Shown in pieces: positions 56,380 through 64,000 of a DNA stretch of 64,000 nt. Under the pieces are notes generated by a model. That model was not told where the DNA came from, ran no database searches, and saw only the letters and a program-made list of their open reading frames with translations. This DNA is from Oleiagrimonas sp963817755. Its GTDB lineage: Bacteria > Pseudomonadota > Gammaproteobacteria > Xanthomonadales > Rhodanobacteraceae. The number at the start of each line of letters is the position of its first letter. The stretch's first letter is position 1. The stretch lies in contig CAWFPB010000003.1 of the NCBI GenBank assembly GCA_963817755.1, forward strand, positions 1,280,665-1,344,664, written 5' to 3'. Position numbers and translations under genes: made by a program.

Positions 56380-56385
56380 GATCGA

Positions 56386-56577
56386 TTACTCCTCGACACG
56401 AACCAGGTAGTTGACCTTGTTGATCAGGCCGCGCACCTGGGGGCTGTCCTTCAGTTCGCGCACATCGTTGATCTTGTTCAGTCCCAGCGCCTTGACGCTG
56501 AGGCGATGACGCTGCTGCACGCCGCGCAGGCCCTTGACCAGGCGCACGCGCACGGTTTCGGCATTGTTCTTAGCCAT
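56386..56577 (-). CDS. rpmD: 50S ribosomal protein L30
   Basis: 63 aa. It contains VRLVKGLRGVQQRHRLSVKALGL (in two parts) and VRGLINKVNYLVRVEE, typical of L30. Its start overlaps the end of rpsE by 8 bases. Confidence 0.97.
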   Translation of the reverse strand: MAKNNAETVRVRLVKGLRGVQQRHRLSVKALGLNKINDVRELKDSPQVRGLINKVNYLVRVEE

Positions 56578-57079
56578 TGCCCATCACCTCTTCGACAGTC
56601 TTGCCACGCTTGGCGGCCACCTGCTCGGGCGAAGCGACGGCCTTGAGGCCGTTGATGGTGGCGCGCACCAGGTTGATCGGGTTGCGCGAACCGACGGCCT
56701 TGGCCAGCACGTTGCGCACGCCGACCACTTCCAGCACGGCACGCATGGCACCGCCGGCAATGACGCCGGTACCCTCGGCGGCAGGCTGCATGTACACGCG
56801 AGCCGCGCCATGGTTGGCCTTGATGGCATACCAGAGGGTGCCGTTGTTCAGGTCGATCTTGACCATGTTGCGACGGGCGCGCTCCATGGCCTTGGAAATG
56901 GCCAGGGGCACCTCGCGGGCCTTGCCGTAGCCGAAGCCGACGCTGCCTTCGCCGTCACCAACCACGGTCAGCGCGGTGAAGCTCATCTGGCGGCCACCCT
57001 TGACGGTCTTGGCCACGCGATTGACGGCAATCAGCTTCTCGAGCAGGCCGTCCGAATTGTCACGATCATTCGAAGCCAT
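56570..57079 (-). CDS. rpsE: 30S ribosomal protein S5
   Basis: 169 aa. The double-stranded-RNA-binding-like domain starts at LLEKLIAVNRVAKTVKGGR, and the C-terminal domain contains GTGVIAGGAMRAVLEVVGV. S5 contributes to translational accuracy. Intact. A heptad hairpin separates it from rplR. Confidence 0.98.
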   Translation of the reverse strand: MASNDRDNSDGLLEKLIAVNRVAKTVKGGRQMSFTALTVVGDGEGSVGFGYGKAREVPLAISKAMERARRNMVKIDLNNGTLWYAIKANHGAARVYMQPAAEGTGVIAGGAMRAVLEVVGVRNVLAKAVGSRNPINLVRATINGLKAVASPEQVAAKRGKTVEEVMGNG

Positions 57080-57153
57080 GTGTTTTCCTGTCGTGCCCGG
57101 AACCGTTCCGGGACTTCTACTTACGGCTCTGGGCCGCTTGGAGTTGTTGTGTT

Positions 57154-57210
57154 GAAGGGATTCGTGGATAGGGATTAGGGATTGGCAAGAGCCGAATCAC
57201 GAATCCCTTC
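57154..57210. repeat. Heptad-derived inverted repeat inside the spc operon
   Basis: GAAGGGATTCGTG (57154-57166) and CACGAATCCCTTC (57198-57210) are exact reverse complements around GGGATTAGGGATT repeats. They lie in the 146-base rplR-rpsE spacer, where related genomes usually have a short one. Confidence 0.65.
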
Positions 57211-57228
57211 ATCTCGAATCCCGGATGG

Positions 57229-57582
57229 TCAGAATTTCAGACCGGCCTCGCGGGCGGCATCGGCGATGGCCTTGATGCGCCCGTGATACTTGTTGCCGGA
57301 CCGATCGAACGCCACGCTGTCGACGCCGGCGGCCAGGGAACGCTCCGCCACGGCCTTGCCCACGGCTGCGGCGGCGGTCAGGTTCTTGGTGCCCTTCAGG
57401 CCATCGCGAACCGACTTCTGCAGCGTCGAGGCCGATGCCACCACCTTGCTGCCGCTGGCGTCGATGACCTGGGCGTACAGGTGCTGACCGGTGCGATGCA
57501 CCGTCAGGCGCGGCACGGCCAGTTTACGGATGTGAGCGCGCGTGGCCTTGGCACGGCGCTGACGGGCGATTTTCTTGTCCAC
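57229..57582 (-). CDS. rplR: 50S ribosomal protein L18
   Basis: 117 aa. It begins MDKKIARQRRAKATRAHIRK and ends with FDRSGNKYHGRIKAIADAAREAG, the 5S-rRNA-binding L18 signature. Intact. Confidence 0.98.
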   Translation of the reverse strand: MDKKIARQRRAKATRAHIRKLAVPRLTVHRTGQHLYAQVIDASGSKVVASASTLQKSVRDGLKGTKNLTAAAAVGKAVAERSLAAGVDSVAFDRSGNKYHGRIKAIADAAREAGLKF

Positions 57583-57645
57583 GATCTTGTTACTCCCGGA
57601 AGCGGATCGGCTTGCGTCATCGAGGGCCTTCGGCCCGCGGCGACC

Positions 57646-58173
57646 TTACGCCTTCTTGGCTTCCTTCAGACTGATACGCTCGCCCGCATAGCGGACACCC
57701 TTGCCCTTGTACGGTTCCGGCGGGCGCACCGAACGGATCTTTGCGGCGATTTGGCCCACGCGCTGCTTGTCGGCACCCTTGACCAGGATTTCAGTCTGGC
57801 TCGGGGTTTCGATGGTGACGCCCTCGGGGGCCTCGAACACCACCGGATGCGAATAGCCGACGCTCAGGTTGAGATTCTTGCCCTGCATCGAGGCGCGGTA
57901 ACCGACGCCGAACAGTTCCAGCTTGCGCTCGAAGCCGTCGGTCACGCCCTTGATCATGTTGGCGACCAGGGCACGCGCGGTACCGGCGAACTTGATTTCG
58001 CCACCCGCAGCGACGGTGAAGCGCAGGGTGCCGTCCTCGTCGTTGATGACGACGCCCGGAAGCGCATGCAGCGACAGGGTTCCCTTGGGGCCCTTGACGG
58101 TCACGCCCTCGGCGTCGGACTTGAATTCCACACCCTTGGGGACGGAAATCGGGGCATTGGCAATACGAGACAT
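57646..58173 (-). CDS. rplF: 50S ribosomal protein L6
   Basis: 175 aa. It has the paired L6 domains; the C-terminal signature is RPPEPYKGKGVRYAGE. Intact, with 63 bases to rplR. Confidence 0.98.
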   Translation of the reverse strand: MSRIANAPISVPKGVEFKSDAEGVTVKGPKGTLSLHALPGVVINDEDGTLRFTVAAGGEIKFAGTARALVANMIKGVTDGFERKLELFGVGYRASMQGKNLNLSVGYSHPVVFEAPEGVTIETPSQTEILVKGADKQRVGQIAAKIRSVRPPEPYKGKGVRYAGERISLKEAKKA

Positions 58174-58186
58174 GTCAGATACCCCC

Positions 58187-58584
58187 TTAGGCCACCATGC
58201 CGATCACTTCGCCACCCACGCCCTTGCTTCGGGCCTGGGCGTCGGTCAGCAAACCGGCCGAGGTGGAGATGATGGAGATGCCCAGGCCGCCGATGATCTT
58301 CGGCAGCTCGTCCTTGCCGCGATACACGCGCAGGCCGGAGCGGCTAATGCGCTGGATGCGCTCGATGGCCGGACGGCCCTGGAAGTACTTGAGCTGAATT
58401 TCGAGCTGGGCTTGTGGCCCTCGCCCTGCTCGGTCTTGCTGTCGAGGATGTAGCCCTCGTTCTTGAGCAGGTCGGCAATGGCCGCCTTCAGCTTGGATGC
58501 CGGCATGCTTACGGTCGCCTTGCCCATGGCCTGGGCGTTGCGGATCCGCGTGAACATGTCGGCAATGGGATCAGTCATGCTCAT
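58187..58584 (-). CDS. rpsH: 30S ribosomal protein S8 (one frameshift, probable read error)
   Basis: It reads MSMTDPIADMFTRIRNAQAM through EGHKP, then the frame breaks at about 58407/58408. Adding one base between AAGCCC and AGCTCGAAATT restores PELEIQLKY and the conserved remainder to GGEVIGMVA, giving 132 aa, the normal S8 length. The observed span (398 bases) is one short of a multiple of three. S8 is essential, so a true loss is very unlikely. Confidence 0.9.
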
Positions 58585-58708
58585 GTGTCAAACCCTTGAG
58601 ATTGCACCGATATCCGTTGACCGGAATCTTGGATTGTAATGCCCGGCCGCGGTAAACCGCGCCGGGCAGACCGGCAATTGTAGCAGTGTTTCTGCCGGTT
58701 CGCGAGTT

Positions 58709-59014
58709 TTACCAGCTGGCCTTGCGCAGGCCCGGCACGTTGCCGCTCATGGTGGCTTCGCGCAGCTTGTTGCGGCCCAGGCCGAACTTGCGATAGACAC
58801 CGCGCGGACGGCCCGTCAGGGCGCAACGGTTGCGCATGCGAACCGGGCTGGAGTCGCGCGGCAGCTTCTGCAGCTTGGCCTGCGCTTCCATCTTCTCCTC
58901 GTAGGAGGATTCCGGATTCAGCACGATCTTCTTCAGCGCCGCACGCTTCTCTGCGTACTTCTCGACGAGCTTGGCGCGCTTGATATCGCGCTCAACCATG
59001 GAGGTCTTGGCCAT
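58709..59014 (-). CDS. rpsN: 30S ribosomal protein S14
   Basis: 101 aa, the long zinc-free (C-minus) type. It runs from MAKTSMVERDIKRAKLV to RNRCALTGRPRGVYRKFGLG and GNVPGLRKASW. The start at 59014 was chosen to match the family; the frame is open further upstream through the rplE 3' end. Intact. Confidence 0.96.
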   Translation of the reverse strand: MAKTSMVERDIKRAKLVEKYAEKRAALKKIVLNPESSYEEKMEAQAKLQKLPRDSSPVRMRNRCALTGRPRGVYRKFGLGRNKLREATMSGNVPGLRKASW

Positions 59015-59030
59015 GTCTAGTAACCTGCGT

Positions 59031-59569
59031 TCAGTTGCGGAACGGGAAGTTGAAGGCTTCCAGCAGCGCCTTGGCTTCCTCGTCGGTCTTGGCGGTGGTG
59101 GTGATGGAGATATCCATGCCGCGCATCGCATCGATCTGGTCGTAGTCGATCTCGGGGAAGATGATCTGTTCCTTCACGCCCATGTTGTAGTTGCCGCGAC
59201 CGTCGAAGGAACGACCGTCACGCCGCGGAAGTCGCGGACGCGTGGCAACGAGACGTTGATCAGGCGATCCAGGAACTCGTACATGCGGGCGCGGCGCAAG
59301 GTCACCTTGCAGCCGATCGGCCAGCCGTCGCGGATCTTGAACGAGGCCACGGAAACGCGGGCGTTCGTCGTGATCGGCTTCTGGCCGGCGATCTTGGCCA
59401 TGTCGGCGACGGCGTTTTCCAGGACCTTCTTGTTGCCCACCGCCTCGCCCACGCCCATGTTCAGCGTGATCTTGGTGATGCGCGGTACCTGCATCACGTT
59501 CTTGTAGCCGAACTTCTCGATCAGCTTCGGCACAACCTGTTCTTTGTAGAAATTTTCAAGGCGCGTCAT
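59031..59569 (-). CDS. rplE: 50S ribosomal protein L5 (one frameshift, probable read error)
   Basis: It starts MTRLENFYKEQVVPKLIEKF. The frame breaks near 59217-59218 in the DFRGV region, where one missing base would restore GRSFDGRGNYNMG and the C-terminal FNFPFRN. The span is one base short of 180 codons; corrected length is 179 aa, equal to other L5 proteins. L5 binds 5S rRNA and is essential. Confidence 0.9.
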
Positions 59570-59579
59570 GATATCGTCC

Positions 59580-59896
59580 TTACACGTCCACGACTTCGCC
59601 ACTGGAGCGGAACACGCGGACCTTGCGCCCGTCTTCGAGCGTCTTGGTGCCGACGCGTTCGCCCTTGTTCGTGGCGGGGTTGAACAGCATCACGTTGGAA
59701 ATGTGGATCGAGGCTTCACGCTCGATGATCCCACTCGGGGCTGCGGGTCCTGCGGATTGGGCTTGGTGTGGCGCTTGATCAGGTTGACGTTGGAAACGAA
59801 CACGCGGTCGCCGTCGACGCGGAGCACGTCGCCGCGCTGGCCCTTGTTTTTGCCGGTGGTCACGATGACCTGGTCGCCTTTCTTGATTCGATTCAT
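59580..59896 (-). CDS. rplX: 50S ribosomal protein L24 (one frameshift, probable read error)
   Basis: The KOW-domain start MNRIKKGDQVIVTTGKNKGQ is intact. At 59730-59732 a run of three C on the plus strand should be four: the coding strand then reads PRVGIIEREASIHISNV and continues to FRSSGEVVDV. Corrected length is 105 aa. This is a homopolymer deletion in an essential gene. Confidence 0.9.
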
Positions 59897-59912
59897 GGTC
59901 TCGGTCCTCCGC

Positions 59913-60281
59913 TCAGAGCACTTCCGGCGCGAGCGAGACGATCTTCATGAACTTCTCGCTGCGCAGCTCGCGGGTCACCGGCCCGAAAATACGGGTACCG
60001 ATCGGCTCGAGCTTGTTGTTGAGGAGCACGGCCGCATTGCCGTCGAAACGGATCAGCGAGCCATCGGCGCGACGCACGCCCTTGGCGGTACGCACCACCA
60101 CGGCGTTGTAGACCTCGCCCTTCTTCACCTTGCCGCGCGGAATGGCATCCTTGACGGTCACCTTGATGACGTCGCCAATGCGGGCATAACGGCGATTGGA
60201 ACCGCCGAGCACCTTGATGCACATCAGTTCGCGCGCGCCGCTGTTGTCCGCTGCGGAAAGCGTGCTTTGCATCTGGATCAT
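59913..60281 (-). CDS. rplN: 50S ribosomal protein L14
   Basis: 122 aa, the invariant L14 length. It begins MIQMQSTLSAADNSGARELM and ends EKFMKIVSLAPEVL. Intact; first gene of the spc operon. Confidence 0.98.
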   Translation of the reverse strand: MIQMQSTLSAADNSGARELMCIKVLGGSNRRYARIGDVIKVTVKDAIPRGKVKKGEVYNAVVVRTAKGVRRADGSLIRFDGNAAVLLNNKLEPIGTRIFGPVTRELRSEKFMKIVSLAPEVL

Positions 60282-60296
60282 GTCTGCACCCTCGCC

Positions 60297-60557
60297 TTAC
60301 TGTTCGGCGCGCGAAACGATTTCGACCACGCGATGATGCTTGGTCTTGGACAGCGGACGGCACTCGTCGATCCGCACCACGTCACCCTCGCGTGCACCGG
60401 ACTCGTCGTGCACGTGCAGCTTGGTGGAACGGCGGATGATCTTGCCGAATACCGGATGCTGCACCTGGCGCTCGATCAGGACGGTGACCGTCTTGTCCAT
60501 CTTGTCGCTGACCACGCGCCCCTGCAGGCTGCGCGCTGTTTTCTGGTTCTCGCTCAT
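60297..60557 (-). CDS. rpsQ: 30S ribosomal protein S17
   Basis: 86 aa. It contains the S17 signature GRVVSDKMDKTVTVLIER and KLHVHDESGAREGDVVRI. Intact; last gene of the S10 operon. Confidence 0.98.
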   Translation of the reverse strand: MSENQKTARSLQGRVVSDKMDKTVTVLIERQVQHPVFGKIIRRSTKLHVHDESGAREGDVVRIDECRPLSKTKHHRVVEIVSRAEQ

Positions 60558-60568
60558 GTCGGCGGTCC

Positions 60569-60754
60569 TTACTTCTTCTCGCCCAGCACGAACTTCGTGC
60601 GGGCGATGTCGCGCCGTACGCGGCGCAGCTGATGCGGCTGGGAAAGCTGGCCCGAACCCTTCTGCATGCGCAGGTTCAACTGCTCCTTGCGCAGCTCGAG
60701 CAGGTGCTCGTTCAGCTCCTCGACCGATTTCTCGCGAATTTCGTTGATAGCCAT
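60569..60754 (-). CDS. rpmC: 50S ribosomal protein L29
   Basis: 61 aa. It begins MAINEIREKSVEELNEHLLE and ends IARTKFVLGEKK. The ATG at 60754 shares one base with the rplP stop; a GTG one codon earlier is possible but unlikely. L29 sits at the polypeptide exit tunnel. Confidence 0.97.
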   Translation of the reverse strand: MAINEIREKSVEELNEHLLELRKEQLNLRMQKGSGQLSQPHQLRRVRRDIARTKFVLGEKK

Positions 60755-61167
60755 CACATCACCGCCCTGGTCACAAACTGGGTCTGCACGGAAAGCTTGG
60801 CCGCGGCCAGACGGAAGGCCTCGCGAGCGGTCTGCTCGTCGACGCCCTCGATTTCATAGAGCATCCGGCCGGGCTGGATCGGAGCGACCCAGAACTCGAC
60901 GTTGCCCTTGCCCGAGCCCATACGCACTTCGATCGGCTTCTTGGTGATCGGCTTGTCCGGGAACACGCGGATCCACAACTTGCCGCCACGCTTGACGTAA
61001 CGCGTGATGCAACGACGCGCGGCCTCGATCTGGCGCGCCGTCAGCTGGCCGCGCGTGGTCGCCTTCAGGCCGTACTCGCCGAAGCTGACGAGGTTCGAGC
61101 TCTGGCTCAGGCCGCGGTTACGGCCCTTGTGCATCTTGCGGTATTTGGTTCGCTTGGGTTGCAGCAT
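60754..61167 (-). CDS. rplP: 50S ribosomal protein L16
   Basis: 137 aa. It begins MLQPKRTKYRKMHKGRNRG and contains GKLWIRVFPDKPITKKPIEV and RMGSGKGNVEFWVAPIQPG, the L16 signature. Intact. Confidence 0.98.
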   Translation of the reverse strand: MLQPKRTKYRKMHKGRNRGLSQSSNLVSFGEYGLKATTRGQLTARQIEAARRCITRYVKRGGKLWIRVFPDKPITKKPIEVRMGSGKGNVEFWVAPIQPGRMLYEIEGVDEQTAREAFRLAAAKLSVQTQFVTRAVM

Positions 61168-61179
61168 GACTGTGACTCC

Positions 61180-61901
61180 TTACTTCGCAGCCCGGGCGCG
61201 GCGGCCTTCACCACCCTCGCGACGACCGGACGGCTTTTCGACGTCCTTGCCTTCGCTTCCTCGGCGGCCTCCAGGTCGAAGATCTCGCCCTTGTAGACCC
61301 AGACCTTGATGCCGATGACGCCGTAGGTGGTCTTCGCTTCGGCAAAGCCGTAGTCGATGTCCGCGCGCAGGGTATGCAGCGGCACGCGACCTTCGCGGCT
61401 CCACTCCGAACGCGCGATCTCGGCACCGTTCAGGCGACCGGCGACGTGGATCTTGATGCCCAGCGCACCCAGACGCATGGCATTGCCCACGGCGCGCTTC
61501 ATGGCGCGGCGGAACATGATGCGACGCTCGAGCTGCTGGGCGATCGACTCGGCGACCAGCTGCGCGTCCAGCTCCGGCTTGCGCACTTCGCTGACGTTGA
61601 TGTGCGTGGGAACGCCCATCACCTTCGTCACTTCCTTGCGCAGCTTCTCGATGTCCTCGCCCTTCTTGCCGATCACCACGCCCGGACGGGCGGTGTGGAT
61701 GGTGATGCGGGCGTTCTTGGCCGGACGCTCGATCTGGATGCGGGAGACACCGGCCTGCTTGAGCTTGTCCTTCAGCAGCTCGCGGACCTTGAGGTCGGCC
61801 GCCAGGTACTCGGCATAATCGCCCTTGTTGGCGTACCACTTCGAATTCCAGTCCTTGGAAATGCCGAGGCGGATGCCGGTGGGATGTACTTTATGACCCA
61901 T
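61180..61901 (-). CDS. rpsC: 30S ribosomal protein S3 (one frameshift, probable read error)
   Basis: MGHKVHPTGIRLGISKDW, the KH domain (VVIGKKGEDIEKLR) and most of the C-terminal domain are intact. At about 61249-61251 a base is missing after EEAKA; correction gives KDVEKPSGRREGGEGRRARA and the stop at 61180, for 240 aa. Without correction the frame runs on into rplP. Confidence 0.9.
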
Positions 61902-61916
61902 CGTTTACGTCCTCGT

Positions 61917-62264
61917 TCAGTTGCCGACGACGACAGTGATGTGGCTGGTGCGCCTCAGGATGCGCGAACCGCGGCCCTTGGCGCGGGCGTGCATGCGCTT
62001 CATCGTCGGACCCTCGTCCACGAAGATGCGCGACACCTTCAGTTCGTCGACATCGGCGCCGAGATTGTTCTCGGCGTTGGCGACGGCGGACAGCAGCACC
62101 TTGCGCACCAGGTGCGCGGCCTTCTTGTTGGTGTACTCGAGCACGCCGTCGGCCTGGCCGACGGGCAGGCCGCGGACCATGTCGGCCACCAGGCGCACCT
62201 TCTGCGCCGAGATGCGCGCGCTGCGCAGGATCGCTTTGGCTTCCATCGTGCTATCCATCGTCAT
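61917..62264 (-). CDS. rplV: 50S ribosomal protein L22
   Basis: 115 aa. It contains AKAILRSARISAQKVRLVAD near the start and HARAKGRGSRILRRTSHITV at the end, the tunnel-lining L22 signature. Its start overlaps rpsS by four bases. Intact. Confidence 0.98.
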   Translation of the reverse strand: MTMDSTMEAKAILRSARISAQKVRLVADMVRGLPVGQADGVLEYTNKKAAHLVRKVLLSAVANAENNLGADVDELKVSRIFVDEGPTMKRMHARAKGRGSRILRRTSHITVVVGN

Positions 62265-62533
62265 TTCGACTTCTTGTCGCCGGAATGGCCCTTGAAGGTG
62301 CGCGTCACCGCGAACTCGCCGAGCTTGTGCCCGACCATGTTCTCGTTGATGAGCACCGGCACATGCTGGCGACCATTGTGGATGGCAATGGTCAGGCCGA
62401 CCATTTCCGGCAGGACCATCGAGCGACGCGACCAGGTCTTGATCGGACGCCTATTGTTGGCGGCGGAGGCAACCTCCACCTTCTTCAGCAGGTGCAGGTC
62501 GACGAACGGACCTTTCTTCAAAGAACGCGGCAT
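62261..62533 (-). CDS. rpsS: 30S ribosomal protein S19
   Basis: 90 aa. It begins MPRSLKKGPFVDLHLLKKVE and contains VGHKLGEFAVTRTFKGHSGD, typical of S19. Intact. Confidence 0.98.
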   Translation of the reverse strand: MPRSLKKGPFVDLHLLKKVEVASAANNRRPIKTWSRRSMVLPEMVGLTIAIHNGRQHVPVLINENMVGHKLGEFAVTRTFKGHSGDKKSK

Positions 62534-62545
62534 GATCGTCTCCCG

Positions 62546-63374
62546 TTACTTCTTGCTGCGACGACGCACGATGAACTTGTCCGTGCGCTTGTTGTTACGG
62601 GTCTTGTAACCCTTGGTCGGCGTACCCCACGGGCTGACCGGATGACGGCCACCGGAGGTACGGCCTTCACCACCGCCGTGCGGATGGTCGACCGGGTTCA
62701 TGGCCACGCCGCGAACCGTCGGACGAACACCGCGCCAGCGCTTGGCACCGGCCTTGCCGAGCTTGCGCAGGCTGTGCTCGCTGTTGCCGACTTCGCCAAT
62801 CGCCGCGCTGCACTCGATCGAGACGCGACGCATCTCGCCCGAACGCAGGCGCAGGGTGGCATAGGCCGACTCGCGCGCGACCAGCTGGGCCGAGGCACCG
62901 GCGCTGCGCGCGATCTGCGCGCCCTTGCCGGGCTTGAGCTCGATGCAGTGCACCGTGGTGCCGACCGGAATGTTGCGCAGCGGCAGGCTGTTGCCCGGCT
63001 TGATCGGCGCATTGGAGCCGGCCAGGATGCGGTCACCGACCTCAAGGCCCTTCGGGCGCGATGATGTAGCGGCGCTCGCCATCGGCATAGCACACCAGCG
63101 CGATGTGGGCGGTGCGGTTCGGATCATACTCCAGACGCTCGACGCGAGCGGCGATGCCGATCTTGTTGCGCTTGAAGTCGATGATGCGATACAGCTGCTT
63201 GTGACCACCGCCACGATGACGCGTGGTGATGCGACCGTGATGGTTGCGGCCACCGGTGCGCGACTGCGCTTCGGTCAGCGCCGCGTAAGGCGCGCCCTTG
63301 TGCAGGCCCGGCGTGGACACACGAACCGTGGAACGGCGTCCGGCAGAGGTTGGCTTGAGTTTGATCAGTGCCAT
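62546..63374 (-). CDS. rplB: 50S ribosomal protein L2 (one frameshift, probable read error)
   Basis: It begins MALIKLKPTSAGRRSTVRV. The frame breaks near 63053, where one extra base splits the conserved ERRYIIAPKGLEVGD; removing it joins both halves. The C-terminal half carries the peptidyl-transferase-supporting block RGVAMNPVDHPHGGGEGRTS, complete. Corrected length is 275 aa, the expected L2 size. Confidence 0.92.
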
Positions 63375-63392
63375 CGAAATTGAACTCCTGGA

Positions 63393-63687
63393 TCAGGCCC
63401 GTGCCGACGATGTCGATGGACTGCCCATCGGCGAGGCGGACATAGGCCTTGCGCTTGCCCTGACGCTTGCCGGCGCGAAAGCGGAACGACTTGGACTTGG
63501 CCTTGCCGTTGACGATGTTCACCCGCTCGACGGTGACGTCGAACAGATCTTCAACGGCGGCCTTGACGTCGGCCTTGGTCGCTTCGGGGGCGACCACGAA
63601 AACGTACTGGTTCTGGCCGCCGAGCAGCGCCGACTTCTCGGAGATGTGCGGCCCGCGCAGCGTGTCCAGAATGCGTTCGTTGCTCAT
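63393..63687 (-). CDS. rplW: 50S ribosomal protein L23 (probable one-base insertion near the stop)
   Basis: It begins MSNERILDTLRGPHISEKSA and contains NQYVFVVAPEATKADVKAAV and KAYVRLADGQSID. In the given sequence the stop is missed and the frame runs through the rplB start. If one C of the plus-strand CCC at 63398-63400 is extra, the protein ends SIDIVGTA at a TGA (63393-63395), giving 97 aa, normal for L23, and leaves AGGAG as the rplB ribosome site. Its start overlaps the rplD stop (ATGA). Confidence 0.85.
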
Positions 63688-64000
63688 CCGAGCCACTCCT
63701 CGATCTTCTTGACCGACTCGACCGTCGCCACCACGTAGTCGGCGCCGACGAGGCTGACCGGGTTCAGTGCGGCAACATCGACGACATGCACATACGGGAT
63801 GTTGCGCGCCGCCAGAACAGTTCCTCGCCGGCGCTCTCGGACACCAGCAGCACGCGGCCATTGACGTCCAGTTCGGCCAGCTTGGCCGACCATGGCCTTG
63901 GTCTTGGCCGAATCGATGCCGAAGTCCTCGACCACCTTGAGGCGGTCCTGACGGTTCAGCTCGGCCACGATCAAGCACGGGCGCCGCGGTACATCTTGCG
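63684..64000 (-). CDS. rplD: 50S ribosomal protein L4, C-terminal part (several frameshifts, cut by window end)
   Basis: The end of L4 is recognisable in pieces: AELNRQDRLKVVEDFGID, then AARNIPYVHVVDVAALNPVS and SVKKIEEWLG to the stop at 63684. Three single-base errors are needed to join them, near 63814-63816 (one missing base), 63884-63890 (one extra) and about 63973-63980 (one missing). The N-terminal half lies beyond the window. L4 is essential, so these are read as sequence errors at what looks like a poorly polished contig edge. Confidence 0.85.
   Translation of the reverse strand, partial: QDVPRRPCLIVAELNRQDRLKVVEDFGIDSAKTKAMVGQAGRTGRQWPRAAGVRERRRGTVLAARNIPYVHVVDVAALNPVSLVGADYVVATVESVKKIEEWLG

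Noticed and set aside
58187..64000. Genuine pseudogenisation or programmed frameshifting of ribosomal genes
   Set aside because: Too many essential genes are affected at once, each fixed by one base and several at homopolymers; there are no slippery heptamers with pseudoknots. Sequence error is simpler.

Overview
The window is GC-rich, densely coded gammaproteobacterial chromosome. Several things point to the Lysobacterales/Xanthomonadales: the miaA-hfq-hflX-hflK block, a S46 dipeptidyl-peptidase, a Stenotrophomonas-type exported peptide amidase, a class II DAHP synthase, GTAG-headed REP hairpins and GGGAATC/GGGACTC heptad spacers. The genus cannot be fixed from sequence alone. No tRNA, rRNA, CRISPR array or prophage was seen.

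Layout. 0-5.6 kb (minus strand): start of hflK, hflX, hfq, miaA and a secreted S46 peptidase. 5.8-8.3 kb: the tdh-kbl threonine degradation pair. 8.5-10.4 kb: a YbaK-like deacylase and a DUF2254 membrane protein. 10.5-17.3 kb: a tightly overlapping seven-gene plus-strand operon for modifying membrane lipid acyl chains (desaturase, FAD oxidoreductase, DUF1365, Cfa-like enzyme, DUF2878, DUF1295, second Cfa-like enzyme). 17.4-21.2 kb: an OmpA-family porin, prpD and a TerC-family metal exporter behind a yybP-ykoY manganese riboswitch. 21.3-26.9 kb: fadH behind a PsrA-like operator, two universal stress proteins each behind an FNR-type box, an outer-membrane barrel protein, a glutathione transferase and a K+ channel. 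26.9-36.9 kb: prpC, prpB, a GDCCVxC protein, two exported Bcp-type peroxiredoxins flanking a deacetylase/glycosyltransferase pair, prpE, mdh and an aminotransferase. 37-41 kb: a sugar symporter, a GlsB/YeaQ protein, a cyclophilin, an Fsr-like MFS pump and a MITE. 41-51 kb: typA, a propeller-type diguanylate cyclase, a Dph6-like ATPase, mug, a peptide amidase, DAHP synthase and dsbB. 51-64 kb (minus strand): the S10-spc-alpha ribosomal protein cluster, from rplD (cut by the window end) to rplQ.

How the genes fit together. Much of the first 35 kb concerns acyl chains: making and remodelling them (the lipid operon), oxidising unsaturated ones (FadH), and burning the propionyl-CoA left from odd chains (PrpE, PrpC, PrpD, PrpB, with malate dehydrogenase close by). 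A second theme is stress and redox: universal stress proteins, peroxiredoxins, glutathione transferase and the manganese riboswitch.

The most unusual sequence is the 408-base spacer between rpoA and rplQ. It holds two tandem copies of a three-hairpin unit; two hairpins per copy show AYGGAY hexaloops on the plus strand, and one pair shows a compensatory base change. These are the features expected of a structured RNA, possibly a CsrA/RsmA decoy. Eight essential genes carry single-base frameshifts. Seven of them lie in the last 6 kb, so these are almost certainly uncorrected read errors rather than real gene loss.
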